Shown here one piece after another: positions 43,646 through 52,583 of a stretch of 64,000 nucleotides of DNA. Each line of letters starts with the position of its first letter. Position 1 is the first letter of the stretch. Origin of the DNA: Blastococcus litoris (GTDB taxonomy: Bacteria; Actinomycetota; Actinomycetes; Mycobacteriales; Geodermatophilaceae); NCBI RefSeq assembly GCF_003075095.1, contig NZ_QCZF01000006.1, positions 332,920 to 396,919 of the forward strand, written 5' to 3'. A program made the position numbers and the translations under genes. The notes under the pieces were generated by a model. It saw only the letters and a program-made list of their open reading frames with translations. It searched no databases and was not told where the DNA came from.

Positions 43646-44160
43646 CGGGCGTCCCGCATGGCGGCGTTGGCGTGGTGGACGGCCTTCTTGATGTTGGCGT
43701 AGCCCGTGCACCGGCAGAGGTTGCCGCCGACCATCTCGTCGACCTCCTCCTCGGTCAGGTCGGCGGAGTTGTCCCGCTTCTCCAGGCCCGCGGCGATCGT
43801 GGTGAGGAAGCCCGGCGTGCAGAACCCGCACTGCAGCGCGTGGCACTCGCGGAAGGCCTCCTGCACCGGGTGCAGCACCTGGCCGCCCTGGTGGTCCTCC
43901 CGCGCGAGGCCCTCGACGGTGGTCACCTCGTGCCCGTCCACCTGCACGGCGAGCATCAGGCAGGAGCGCACCGGGTCGCCGTCCACCAGCACCGTGCACG
44001 CCCCGCAGACGCCGTGCTCGCAGCCGACGTGCGTGCCCGTGAGCCCGAGGTCGTGGCGCAGCGCGTCCGACAGCAGCCGGCGCACCGGCACGGTGGCCTC
44101 GCGGCGGACACCGTTCACCGTGACGGTGATGGTCCGTTCGACGTCGACGGAGGCGGTCAC
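43642..44160 (-). CDS. Molybdenum hydroxylase [2Fe-2S] small subunit
   Basis: 172 aa from a GTG. Plant-type ferredoxin site GTHVGCEHGVCGACTVLVDG with a further Cys (RSCLMLA), and a C-terminal helical cluster site ALQCGFCTPGFL and GGNLCRCTGY. It passes electrons from the molybdenum site to the FAD subunit. Overlaps both neighbours by 4 bp. Confidence 0.95.
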   Translation of the reverse strand: MTASVDVERTITVTVNGVRREATVPVRRLLSDALRHDLGLTGTHVGCEHGVCGACTVLVDGDPVRSCLMLAVQVDGHEVTTVEGLAREDHQGGQVLHPVQEAFRECHALQCGFCTPGFLTTIAAGLEKRDNSADLTEEEVDEMVGGNLCRCTGYANIKKAVHHANAAMRDAR

Positions 44161-45032
44161 GCGGCCCTCCCAGCTGCCTCGGCTGCCGCCTCGGCCAGAG
44201 TTCGTTCGGTCAGGACGCCGACCAGCAGGCGCCGGTAGTCGGCGCTGGCGTGGATGTCGGTGTCCGGGTCGACCAGCGTGCGCGCCAGCTCGCCGGCGGC
44301 GGCCCAGTCGGCCTTCTCCACGGGCGCGCCGATCACGGCGTCGGTCAGGTCGTGCACCTCGGGGGTCAGCCCCACCGAGACGTAGGAGGCCCGGACGGCG
44401 GCGACCCGGCGGTCGTCGTCCAGCGTGACGACGACGCCGGCGCCGCAGACGGCGTAGTCGCCCTTGCGGCGGGCCACCTCGGCGAACGCCGTCCCCGAGC
44501 GGGCCGGCAGGGCGGGGAAGAAGGCGGAGGTGACGACGGCGGGCCCGTGGACCGAGGTCTCGAGCGGGCCGACGAAGAAGTCGCGCCACGCGACGGTCTC
44601 GACGCCCGCGGGGGTCGCCACCGAGACCGAGCCGTCGGTCAGGGCGAGGACCGAGGTCATCTCGCCCGACGGGTCGGCGTGCGCGATCGAGCCGACGGTC
44701 GTGCCGCGGTTGCGGATGGCCGGGTGGGCGACGTTCGCCGTCGCCCGGGCCAGCAGCGGCTGCACGCCCGCGGCGGCGTCGTCGTGCAGCAGCGCGTTGT
44801 GGCGGACGAGCGCCCCGACCGTCACGCCGGCATCGTCCACCTCGACCGAGGCGAGGCCGGGCACCCGGTTGATGTCCACGAGGGTCGTGGGCGCGGCCAG
44901 CCGCATGGACAGCAGCGGCAGCAGGGACTGCCCGCCGGCGAGCACCTTTGCGCCGTCACCCTCGGTGGACATGACCGCGAGGGCCTCGTCGAGCGTGCCG
45001 GGATCGGCGTAGCGGAACGGTGCGGGCTTCAC
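44157..45032 (-). CDS. Molybdenum hydroxylase FAD subunit (CoxM-like)
   Basis: 291 aa from a GTG. FAD-binding PCMH features: KVLAGGQSLLPLLSMRLAAP and AIRNRGTTVGSIAHADPSGE, with the C-terminal CO_deh_flav_C domain (ASYVSVGLTPEVH). First gene of the coxMSLG operon. The conserved regulatory element at 45094-45127 lies about 60 bp upstream. Confidence 0.94.
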   Translation of the reverse strand: MKPAPFRYADPGTLDEALAVMSTEGDGAKVLAGGQSLLPLLSMRLAAPTTLVDINRVPGLASVEVDDAGVTVGALVRHNALLHDDAAAGVQPLLARATANVAHPAIRNRGTTVGSIAHADPSGEMTSVLALTDGSVSVATPAGVETVAWRDFFVGPLETSVHGPAVVTSAFFPALPARSGTAFAEVARRKGDYAVCGAGVVVTLDDDRRVAAVRASYVSVGLTPEVHDLTDAVIGAPVEKADWAAAGELARTLVDPDTDIHASADYRRLLVGVLTERTLAEAAAEAAGRAA

Positions 45033-45093
45033 CGGCTGCGGTCACCTCCGTACGAGACGTGCGAAGCAGTCACTCTGTCACCGCGCAGAGGGG

Positions 45094-45127
45094 CGGCGAA
45101 AGTACCTCACCGCTAAATCTTCGTTGC
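45094..45127. promoter_or_regulatory. Shared catabolic-regulon element, site 2 (coxMSLG)
   Basis: 34-bp element matching the one at 46746-46779 at 27 of 34 positions. The core (45102-45117, read on the minus strand toward coxM) is TTTAGCGGTGAGGTAC. It lies between the permease stop and the coxM start, so coxMSLG has its own promoter. Confidence 0.75.
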
Positions 45128-45208
45128 GCCCGATCGTGACCCGGAAACGACGCACGCCGCCCCCGGACGGACCGGGGACGGCGTGCGCGTGGAGCAGGCG
45201 GAGCAGGG

Positions 45209-46648
45209 TTACCGGGTGGCGCCCGGGACCCCCGGACGGCCCACCTCGTCGACCGAGGACGGGTCGGGCGCGCCGTGGTGACCGAGGGACGACGCGGCGG
45301 CCGGGTGGGTGCCCTCGCGGAGCAGCGCGGCCTTCATGTCGGCCGGGGCGAGCGCCCGGGCGACGTGCCAGCCGGCGACGGCGACGATCGAGCCGAGCGC
45401 GATGCCGCTCAGCGAGAAGTCGTCGGTGATCTGCAGGTTGACCGGGCCGATGCCGATGATGATCCCGGCCGCGAGCGGCACCAGGTTGATCGGGTTGGCG
45501 AAGTCGACCCGGTTCTCCTTCCAGATCTTGGCGCCGAGCAGGCCGATCATCCCGTAGAGGACGACGGTGATGCCGCCGAGCACCCCGCCGGGGACGATGT
45601 TGATCAGCGCGCCGAACTTGGGGATGAGCCCGAGCAGGATCGCCACGATCGCGGCCACGTAGTAGGCGGCCGTCGAGTACACGCGGGTGGCGGCCATGAC
45701 GCCGATGTTCTCGGCGTAGGTGGTGGTGGGCGAACCGCCGACCGAGCTGGCGATCACGGTCGCGATGCCGTCGGCGGCGACCGCGCGGCCCATGTACGGG
45801 TCGAGGTCGCGCTTGGTCATCTCGGCCACGGCCTTGACGTGACCGACGTTCTCGGCCACGAGCGCGATGACCGCCGGCAGCACCAGGAGGCTGAAGTTCA
45901 GCGAGAACGTCGGCGTGGTGATGTCGGGGAATCCGAACCAGTCGGCGTCGCCGACCGAGTCGAAGTTGATCCGGTCGCGGGTGGACACGACGCCCGTGCC
46001 GTCCGGCGAGGTGATCTGGCCGGCGGTGGCGTCGAGCAGGACCGACAGCAGGTAGCCGAAGACCAGGCCGAGCAGGATGGAGATGCGGGCGATGAAGCCC
46101 CGCAGCGCCAGCGAGCAGACGATGACGAAGGCCATGACGGCCAGCGCGACCCACTGGTCCTGGGGCCAGTAGACGCTCGCGGCGACCGGCGCCAGGTTGA
46201 AGCCGATCAGCATCACGACGGCGCCGGTCACGGCCGGCGGCAGCACCTTGTTGATGAGGTCGAGGCCCGCGAAGTGGATCAGCAGGCCGACGAGGGCGAG
46301 CACGACGCCGGCGACCAGGATCGCGCCCACGACGTCGCTGGACTCACCGCCGTTGGTGCGGATCGCGGCGACACCGCCGACGAAGGCGGCGCTGGTGCCC
46401 AGGTAGCTCGGCACCCGGTTCTTGACGATGAGCAGGAACAGGATCGTCGCGACGCCGCTCATCATGATCGCGAGGTTCGCGTCCAGGCCCATGATGAGCG
46501 GGAAGACGAAGGTCGCCCCGAACATGGCGACCACGTGCTGGGCGCCGATGCCGACGGTGAGCGGCCAGGACAGCCGCTCGTCGGGCGCTACCGCCTCACC
46601 CAGGGGCGGCGTCTTGCCGTCCCCGTAGAGCTTCCAACCGAACGCCAT
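45209..46648 (-). CDS. NCS2 permease, UraA-type
   Basis: 479 aa from the ATG at 46648, chosen because GAGGAGG lies just upstream; an earlier in-frame start would extend it by 48 unconserved residues. About 14 membrane segments. The substrate-binding residues of uracil permeases are present: E266 in ALVAENVGH and E313 in PTTTYAENIGVMAATRVYST. Xanthine-type members have a different motif here, so uracil or another pyrimidine-like ring is the more likely cargo. It is divergent from fdrA and carries the 34-bp regulon element 98 bp upstream. Confidence 0.92.
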   Translation of the reverse strand: MAFGWKLYGDGKTPPLGEAVAPDERLSWPLTVGIGAQHVVAMFGATFVFPLIMGLDANLAIMMSGVATILFLLIVKNRVPSYLGTSAAFVGGVAAIRTNGGESSDVVGAILVAGVVLALVGLLIHFAGLDLINKVLPPAVTGAVVMLIGFNLAPVAASVYWPQDQWVALAVMAFVIVCSLALRGFIARISILLGLVFGYLLSVLLDATAGQITSPDGTGVVSTRDRINFDSVGDADWFGFPDITTPTFSLNFSLLVLPAVIALVAENVGHVKAVAEMTKRDLDPYMGRAVAADGIATVIASSVGGSPTTTYAENIGVMAATRVYSTAAYYVAAIVAILLGLIPKFGALINIVPGGVLGGITVVLYGMIGLLGAKIWKENRVDFANPINLVPLAAGIIIGIGPVNLQITDDFSLSGIALGSIVAVAGWHVARALAPADMKAALLREGTHPAAASSLGHHGAPDPSSVDEVGRPGVPGATR

Positions 46649-46745
46649 CTGAGTGCCTCCTCGGCGTGCACTTCCGACACGGATCCATGCCGGACAACGG
46701 GCGTTGTCAGGACTGGGAGGCGCCACTGTCGCACCGCCGGGCACA

Positions 46746-46779
46746 CGGCGGAAGTGCCTCAGTGCTAAATCGTTATTGC
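46746..46779. promoter_or_regulatory. Shared catabolic-regulon element, site 3 (permease)
   Basis: Second copy of the 34-bp element (27 of 34 identical to 45094-45127). Core on the minus strand: TTTAGCACTGAGGCAC (46754-46769). It lies in the divergent gap between the permease and fdrA and may serve both. Confidence 0.75.
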
Positions 46780-46834
46780 AGGTGAATGCCACTGGAACGG
46801 GTGATGCCGGGGGCTTCTCGTGGGACTGCAGAAC

Positions 46835-46850
46835 ATCTCTTACCGCTAAG
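46835..46850. promoter_or_regulatory. Shared catabolic-regulon motif, site 4 (fdrA)
   Basis: ATCTCTTACCGCTAAG on the plus strand, 25 bp before the fdrA start. On the other strand it reads CTTAGCGGTAAGAGAT, matching sites 1, 2 and 5. Confidence 0.7.
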
Positions 46851-46875
46851 GCAGTTGTGCGGTAGCGTCCGCCGG

Positions 46876-48360
46876 GTGAGCGCTCCCGCGGGTGTCCGGC
46901 ACGTCTCCCTGCGCAGCGGCGTCTACGCCGACTCGGTCCGCCTGATGCAGGTGAGCCGGGAGGTGGGGGCCACCGACGGCGTCAGCGCCGTCGTGGTCGC
47001 CATGGCCACGCCGCTCAACCTTGAGCTGGCCGCGAACATGGGTCTCTCGCCCGACGAGCCGGCCTCGCCCGAGCAGCTGCTGATCGCGATCCGCGCCGAC
47101 GACGACGCCGCGCTCACCGCTGCCGTCGCCGCGGTCGACGCGGCGCTCGCCGCCCGCGAGCGCTCGACCGGCTCCGCGCAGGCGGTCCCGCAGCGCACGA
47201 TCGGCGCCGGCCTCGACGAGCTCGAGGGCTCGGCGCTGGCGATCGTGAGCGTGCCGGGGCAATACGCCGTCGCCGAGGCCGCCGACGCGATCGCCGCCGG
47301 CCGCAGCGTCCTCGTCTTCTCCGACGGCGTCCCCGTCGAGCACGAGGTGGCCCTCAAGCGGGCCGCACACGAGGCCGGCGTCCTCGTCATGGGCCCCGAC
47401 TGCGGGACGGCGATCGTCTCCGGCGTCGCGCTCGGCTTCGCCAACGTCGTCCGCCCCGGGCCGGTCGGGCTGGTGGCCGCGTCCGGCACCGGTGCGCAGC
47501 AGATCTCCTGCCTGCTCGACATGGCCGGCGTCGGGGTCTCGCACGTGCTCGGCGTCGGCGGCCGCGACCTGTCGGAGGCCGTCGGCGGGCTCGCCACCCT
47601 CGACGCCCTCGCCGCGCTCGACGCCGACGAGGGCACAGAGCGGGTCATGGTGGTCTCCAAGCCGCCCGCGCCGTCGGTCGCCGCCACGGTGGCGGAGGCC
47701 GCCGGGAAGCTGTCGGTGCCGGTCAGCAGCGCCGTCCTCTCGCCCGGGACGCCCGACCTGACCGTCGCGGTCGAGGGCCTGCTCACCGAGATGGGCCTCG
47801 ACGTCCCGGTCTGGCCGTCGCGGCCCGGGCCGGCGGAGGCCGCGGTGCCCGGTGCCGTGCTCAAGGGCTTCTACTCCGGCGGGACGCTGGCCGACGAGAC
47901 GATGCTGCTGGCCGCCCCGGTGCTCGGCGACATCCGCTCCAACACGCCGCTGAAGCCCGAGCTGGACCTCGGGACGGACCTGTCCGCCCCCGGCCACGTC
48001 GTCGTCGACTTCGGGGACGACGCCCTGACCGTGGGCCGCGCGCACCCCATGATCGACCCGACGCTGCGGCTCGAGGCCATCAGCAACCTGGCCGCCCGCC
48101 GCGAGCCCGCGGTGCTGCTGCTCGACGTCGTCCTCGGCTACGGGGCGGACCCCGATCCGGCCCACTCGCTCGTGCCGGCGCTGACCGCGGCCCGCCGGGC
48201 AGGCACCCTGCCGGTGGTGATCGCCCTGATCGGCACCGAGGCCGACCCGCAGGGCTGGTCGCGCCAGGCCGACGCCCTCGCGGAGGCCGGCGCCGCCGTC
48301 TTCGCCTCCAACGCCGCCGCCACGCGGTACGCCCTCGACCTGCTGGGAGCCTCGAAGTGA
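46876..48360 (+). CDS. fdrA: FdrA-like acyl-CoA synthetase-superfamily protein (carbamoyltransferase component)
   Basis: 494 aa from the GTG at 46876 (VSAPAGVRHVSLRSGVYADS); an upstream ATG at 46786 would run through the regulon motif. FdrA layout: an N-terminal region with SGVYADSVRLM, a CoA-synthetase-like Rossmann part (LVMGPDCGTAIVSGVALGFANV, GLVAASGTGAQQISCLL) and a C-terminal ligase-like part (GFYSGGTLADETMLLA). In E. coli, FdrA with YlbE and YlbF has been reported as oxamate carbamoyltransferase. Translationally coupled (4-bp overlap) to the DUF1116 gene. Here the likely acceptor or donor is a ureide from ring opening (inference). Confidence 0.92.
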   Translation: MSAPAGVRHVSLRSGVYADSVRLMQVSREVGATDGVSAVVVAMATPLNLELAANMGLSPDEPASPEQLLIAIRADDDAALTAAVAAVDAALAARERSTGSAQAVPQRTIGAGLDELEGSALAIVSVPGQYAVAEAADAIAAGRSVLVFSDGVPVEHEVALKRAAHEAGVLVMGPDCGTAIVSGVALGFANVVRPGPVGLVAASGTGAQQISCLLDMAGVGVSHVLGVGGRDLSEAVGGLATLDALAALDADEGTERVMVVSKPPAPSVAATVAEAAGKLSVPVSSAVLSPGTPDLTVAVEGLLTEMGLDVPVWPSRPGPAEAAVPGAVLKGFYSGGTLADETMLLAAPVLGDIRSNTPLKPELDLGTDLSAPGHVVVDFGDDALTVGRAHPMIDPTLRLEAISNLAARREPAVLLLDVVLGYGADPDPAHSLVPALTAARRAGTLPVVIALIGTEADPQGWSRQADALAEAGAAVFASNAAATRYALDLLGASK

Positions 48361-49763
48361 CACTCGGCGGACTGCTCTCCGCGCCCCCGGCGATCGTCGC
48401 CGCGGGCGTCGACGTCTTCTCCGACGCGCTGCGCGCCCAGGGCGCCGACGTGCACGACGTCGACTGGCGGCCGCCGGGCTTCGGCGACCCGGCCGACCTC
48501 GCCGCGCTCGCCCTGGACCCGCGCCGGAACGCCGCCAACCGCGTGGCCGTCGAGCGGATCCTCGCCGCCGGCTCGCGGCTGGTCGACGTCCGGCCCGCCC
48601 GCGAGGTGATCGGCCTGGCCGACCGCACCCTGCTGCACTCCGGCCCGCCGCTCACCTGGGAGACCGCCTCGGGTCCCATGCGCGGTGCGCTGATCGGCGC
48701 GTGCCTCTTCGAGGGCTGGGCCGACGACGTGGAGGAGGCGGAGACGCTGCTGTCGTCGGGCGCCATCGCGCTCGACCCCTGCCACCACCACCGCACCGTC
48801 GGCCCGATGGCCGGGGTGACCTCGCCGTCGATGTGGATGTGGTACCTCGAGGACCCGGTCCACGGCGGCAAGGCGTTCAGCAACCTCAACGAGGGCCTCG
48901 GCAAGGTGCTGCGCTACGGGGCCTTCAACCAGGAGGTGCTCGACCGGCTGGCGTGGATGCGCGACGTTCTCGGGCCCGTCCTGTCCACGGCGGTCCGGTC
49001 GATGGCCGAGCCGCTGGACGTCAAGAACGTGCTCGCGCAGATGCTGCAGATGGGCGACGAGGCGCACAACCGCAACCGCGCCGGGTCCCTGATGACCCTG
49101 CGCGAGCTGTCGCCGGCGCTGGTCGAGGTCGACGCCCCGTCGTCGGACATCGCCGCCGTCCTGAAGTTCATCGGCGGCAACGAGCACTTCTTCCTCAACC
49201 TGGGCATGCCGACGGCGAAGCTCGCGATGGACGCCGCCCGCGACGTCCCGGGCTCGTCGATGGTCACCGTGATGGCCCGCAACGGCACCGAGTTCGGCAT
49301 CCAGACCGCCGGCACCGGTGACCGCTGGTTCACCGGCCCCGCCAACACCCCGGTCGGCCTCTTCCTGGGCGACTACGGCCCGGACGACGCCAACGCCGAC
49401 ATCGGCGACTCCGCGATCATGGAGACCTACGGCATCGGCGGGTTCGCGATGGCCGCGGCCCCGGCGATCGTGCGCTTCGTCGGCGGCACCGTGCCCGACG
49501 CCCTGGCCACGACCGAGCGCATGTACCAGGTGACGCTGGCCGAGAACCCCGCCATGGCGATCCCGATCATGGGCTTCCGTGGTTCGCCCACGGGGATCGA
49601 CGTCCTCAAGGTGGCGCGCACCGGCTGGCTGCCGCAGATCAACACCGGGATGGCCGGCCGGATCGCCGGCACCGGTCAGGTCGGCGCCGGTCTCGTGCAG
49701 CCGCCGCAGGAGTGCTTCGAGAAGGCGCTCGTCGCCCTCGCCGAGGAGACCCGCAGGGCCTGA
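48357..49763 (+). CDS. DUF1116 (YlbE-like) protein
   Basis: 468 aa from a GTG overlapping the fdrA stop. Conserved DUF1116 features: DVHDVDWRPPGFGDP near the N-terminus, MRGALIGACLFEGWADD, HHHRTVGPMAGVTSPSMWM, and the C-terminal FNLGMPTAK-like region (FLNLGMPTAKLAMDAARDVP). YlbE is a partner of FdrA in E. coli carbamoyl transfer. The third E. coli component (YlbF, DUF2877) is not encoded nearby. Cytoplasmic. Confidence 0.92.
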   Translation: MTLGGLLSAPPAIVAAGVDVFSDALRAQGADVHDVDWRPPGFGDPADLAALALDPRRNAANRVAVERILAAGSRLVDVRPAREVIGLADRTLLHSGPPLTWETASGPMRGALIGACLFEGWADDVEEAETLLSSGAIALDPCHHHRTVGPMAGVTSPSMWMWYLEDPVHGGKAFSNLNEGLGKVLRYGAFNQEVLDRLAWMRDVLGPVLSTAVRSMAEPLDVKNVLAQMLQMGDEAHNRNRAGSLMTLRELSPALVEVDAPSSDIAAVLKFIGGNEHFFLNLGMPTAKLAMDAARDVPGSSMVTVMARNGTEFGIQTAGTGDRWFTGPANTPVGLFLGDYGPDDANADIGDSAIMETYGIGGFAMAAAPAIVRFVGGTVPDALATTERMYQVTLAENPAMAIPIMGFRGSPTGIDVLKVARTGWLPQINTGMAGRIAGTGQVGAGLVQPPQECFEKALVALAEETRRA

Positions 49764-49777
49764 GCCGCCGACGAGCG

Positions 49778-50533
49778 TCAGGCAGGGCCGCAGGCGAGCA
49801 GGTGCCCGAGCGCCGCTCCGAAGTCCGCCGGCGACGGCAGGGGCGAGGCGAACGGCACCCGCAGGTCGTAGCAGCCGTTCCGGCTCTCCACCCGGAAGCG
49901 GACGCCGAAGCGGTCCAGCCCGAGCAGGCGGACGTCGTCCTGCCGTCCCGCCCAGCACTGCACGCGCCGGGTGAGGCGGTCCAGCGGCCCGCGCTCCGCC
50001 GCCACGAGCTCGATCTCGGAGGCGCTGACGCCGTCGGCCCGCGCGCCGCGGAAGTCCTCCGGCTCGACGTCGCTCGACACGCCTGCCTCCTCCAGCAGCA
50101 CCTCCGCGAGGTCCATCCGCAGCAGCGTCGCGCTCAGCCCGACGTCGAACAGGCTGTCGCAGGGGTGGCTGTCGGCGAAGTCGAGGACCAGCCGGGCGAC
50201 GTCCTCCTCCGGCACCGGGGCGACCCACCCGGAGAGCTGCACCAGACCACGCACCGGGTGCCGGAGCGGGAAGGGTGCGCGGCCGGTGACCGTCAGGCGG
50301 GCCGGCACGTCACCGACGGGGGAGTGCCCGAGCGCCGTCGTCACCTCGCCGGACGTGGGGACGACGAGCAGCACCTCGCCGCCGCGGGTGGTGGTGGCTC
50401 CCCACAGCTGGCTGATGCCGAGGCCGGCGCAGTACAGCGAGGCCACTGGTCGGGCGGCGACCGTGCGGGCGCGCTCGGCCACCGGTGGCTGGTGGTCCGT
50501 GGTCGCGGACGAGTGGGTCGGACCGGCCGTCAT
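49778..50533 (-). CDS. DUF2470/haem-utilisation protein (HugZ-like C-terminal domain)
   Basis: 251 aa. N-terminal split-barrel-like part (LWGATTTRGGEVLLVVPTS, VRGLVQLSGWVAPV) and a C-terminal DUF2470 part (CDSLFDVGLSATLLRMDLAE, then LLGLDRFGVRFRVESRNGCY, DLRVPFASPL). DUF2470 occurs at the end of HugZ-type haem-degrading proteins. An IdeR/DtxR-type box in the divergent gap supports iron-regulated haem use (mixed evidence). The catalytic state is uncertain. Confidence 0.7.
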   Translation of the reverse strand: MTAGPTHSSATTDHQPPVAERARTVAARPVASLYCAGLGISQLWGATTTRGGEVLLVVPTSGEVTTALGHSPVGDVPARLTVTGRAPFPLRHPVRGLVQLSGWVAPVPEEDVARLVLDFADSHPCDSLFDVGLSATLLRMDLAEVLLEEAGVSSDVEPEDFRGARADGVSASEIELVAAERGPLDRLTRRVQCWAGRQDDVRLLGLDRFGVRFRVESRNGCYDLRVPFASPLPSPADFGAALGHLLACGPA

Positions 50534-50565
50534 GGACCACCTCGGAGGTTCGGTGAAACGAGTAG

Positions 50566-50584
50566 TAAGGTGAGCCTAACCAAA
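50566..50584. promoter_or_regulatory. IdeR/DtxR-type iron box
   Basis: TAAGGTGAGCCTAACCAAA matches the IdeR/DtxR consensus (TTAGGTTAGGCTAACCTAA) at 15 of 19 positions. It lies between the divergent DUF2470 and ribosomal protein S4 starts, 11 bp before the S4 GTG, so iron-replete repression of both is predicted. Confidence 0.7.
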
Positions 50585-50595
50585 CCGGAGGTCAT

Positions 50596-51198
50596 GTGAA
50601 CACGCCCCGCCCCAAGGTCCGGCTCAGCCGCGCGCTGGGCATCCCGCTCACCCCGAAGTGCGTCCAGTACTTCGAGCGCCGGCCGTACCCCCCGGGTGAG
50701 CACGGTCGCAAGCGCCGCAAGGACAGCGACTACTCCACCCGGCTCAAGGAGAAGCAGCGGCTGCGGGCGCAGTACGACATCAGCGAGACCCAGCTGCGGG
50801 CGGCGTTCGACCGGGCGAAGCGCTCCGGTGGCAAGACTGGTGAGGCGCTGATCCAGGACCTCGAGTCACGCCTGGACGCCACCGTCCTGCGCGCCGGCTT
50901 CGCACGGACGATCTACCAGGCCCGGCAGTTCGTCACCCACCAGCACGTGCTGGTCAACGGCAAGCGGGTCGACCGCCCCTCCTACCGGCTCACGCCTGGT
51001 GACTTCATCGAGGTCGCGGAGAAGTCGAAGAAGAAAGAGCCGTTCCTCGTCGCCGCCTCCGGTGCGCACGCCGAGGCTCCGAAGTACCTCGAGGTGCGGC
51101 TGGCCGACCTGGTGGCGCGCGTCGAGCGGACGCCGGGCCGCGACGAGGTCCCGGTGATCTGCGAGGAGCAGCTCGTCGTCGAGTACTACTCCCGCTGA
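50596..51198 (+). CDS. rpsD: 30S ribosomal protein S4, stand-alone actinobacterial type
   Basis: 200 aa from a GTG with GGAGG upstream. S4 fold: RPKVRLSRALGIPLTPKCVQ, YFERRPYPPGEHGRKRRKDS, EKQRLRAQYDISETQLRAAF, and the S4 RNA-binding domain RLDATVLRAGFARTIYQARQ to FVTHQHVLVNGKRVDRPSYR. The order matches the separately encoded S4 of streptomycetes. Its location next to an iron box rather than in the rpsM-rpsK-rpoA cluster suggests it is a second copy used under iron limitation, or the only copy under unusual control; this cannot be decided from this window. Confidence 0.9.
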   Translation: MNTPRPKVRLSRALGIPLTPKCVQYFERRPYPPGEHGRKRRKDSDYSTRLKEKQRLRAQYDISETQLRAAFDRAKRSGGKTGEALIQDLESRLDATVLRAGFARTIYQARQFVTHQHVLVNGKRVDRPSYRLTPGDFIEVAEKSKKKEPFLVAASGAHAEAPKYLEVRLADLVARVERTPGRDEVPVICEEQLVVEYYSR

Positions 51199-51205
51199 CC
51201 CGGCC

Positions 51206-52447
51206 TCAGGCGGGCAGCGAGTCCAGCGGGATCCCGACGTACAGCATCCCGATCAGCTCGCCCGCCGAGGACCGCAGGCCGGCATAGGCGGTGAAGTACG
51301 GCCGGTCGGCCACGGTGGCCGCGCCGGTGTACGTCTGCCCGGCGTGGACGGCGGCGAGCACCGGGTTGGCGGTGCCGTCGGCATTCGTCCGTGCGATGTA
51401 GGTGCCGACGTTCCGCTTGCCGGCCGGCGTGACGACGCTCGTGGCCACCCGCACCATGCTGCCCGCGGCATCCAGGCGCTGGAACACCGTGCAGCTGCCC
51501 CCGACCTGCGCGACGACGTCGTCCACGAGGGCCGACGGGCGGCGCGGGTCCTCGTTGCGCTCCAGCGGGACGCCACCGATGAGCAGGTCTGGCAGCTCCA
51601 CGGTGCGGGGGTGCGAGGTCGACTGGTCGCGCACGGTCAGCCTGCGCGGGGCCTCGCCCAGGTCGGCCCCGCCGGCCTCGCTCAGCAGGTCCTCGGCCAC
51701 CCCGAGCGCCCGTCGCACGTAGGCCCCCCGCTGGCTCTCGGCGAGCTCCGCCACCGCCTCGGTGATCCGGGCCGACCCGGCGGCGGCCCGGTCGACGTTG
51801 CCGACGACGCGGTCGGTGGCCACCCGCTGCTGCTCGACGGCGGCGGCGATGGAGTCCTGCGCGTCGGAGATGGCGGCCAGGGTGCCGCCGATGCGCGCGA
51901 TCGCGTCGACGGCGGACTCCGTCTCGCGCTGCACGGCCGCCACCTGGGTGCCGATGTCCTCGGCCGCCTGCGCGGTGCGGCCGGCCAGCTGCTTGACCTC
52001 CTGCGCGACGACGGCGAAGCCACGGCCGACCTCTCCCGCGCGGGCCGCCTCGACGAACGCGTTGAGCGCGAGGATCCGGCTCTGCTGGCTGATCGCCGTG
52101 ATGAGCCGGACGAGGTCGGTGATCGCCCCGCTCGCCGCCTGCAGCGCCGCGATCCGTGCGTCGACGGCCTCCGCGTCGTGTACGGCCTCCTCCGCCACGG
52201 AGGAGGCGCGTGCGGTGCTCGCGGAGATCTCGCCGATCGCCGCGCGCAGCTCGGTCAACGAGGTAGCCGCCTCGCGGGAGGTGTCGGCCACCTCTCGGCT
52301 GGCCTGGGCCAGCACCCCGGCCTGGCGCGCGGCATCCTCGAGGCTGACGTCACGGGTTCGGCTCCGGCCGGGTCGGGGCGTCGGGGCGGCAGGGCGTGGT
52401 GCCGTCGGTGCGGCCGGGGCCGCCTCTCGGTTGGCCGACCTGCGCAC
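51206..52447 (-). CDS. Soluble chemoreceptor-like protein: MCP signalling domain then Cache domain
   Basis: 413 aa from a GTG. No membrane helix. After a Pro/Ala-rich start, residues about 45-260 form a methyl-accepting signalling coiled coil with the hairpin tip [20 protein letters not shown], then [18 protein letters not shown]. Residues about 290-413 form a Cache_3-Cache_2-like sensor ([53 protein letters not shown]). The sensor is C-terminal and cytoplasmic, the reverse of usual receptors. Convergent with rpsD, with only 7 bp between stops. No che genes are visible, so its output partner is unknown. Confidence 0.85.
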   Translation of the reverse strand: MRRSANREAAPAAPTAPRPAAPTPRPGRSRTRDVSLEDAARQAGVLAQASREVADTSREAATSLTELRAAIGEISASTARASSVAEEAVHDAEAVDARIAALQAASGAITDLVRLITAISQQSRILALNAFVEAARAGEVGRGFAVVAQEVKQLAGRTAQAAEDIGTQVAAVQRETESAVDAIARIGGTLAAISDAQDSIAAAVEQQRVATDRVVGNVDRAAAGSARITEAVAELAESQRGAYVRRALGVAEDLLSEAGGADLGEAPRRLTVRDQSTSHPRTVELPDLLIGGVPLERNEDPRRPSALVDDVVAQVGGSCTVFQRLDAAGSMVRVATSVVTPAGKRNVGTYIARTNADGTANPVLAAVHAGQTYTGAATVADRPYFTAYAGLRSSAGELIGMLYVGIPLDSLPA

Positions 52448-52583
52448 GCCGCTGCCTCTCGTCCACCCGTGGTCGTCGCCACCAGGGCGACGCGATCCGG
52501 AACAAGCTAGGCCTGATCCCGCCTCAGCCCGGGAGGCGCGCCGCTGCCGGAACACCGGCGCCACGGGGTGGCTTGGTCGGTGC

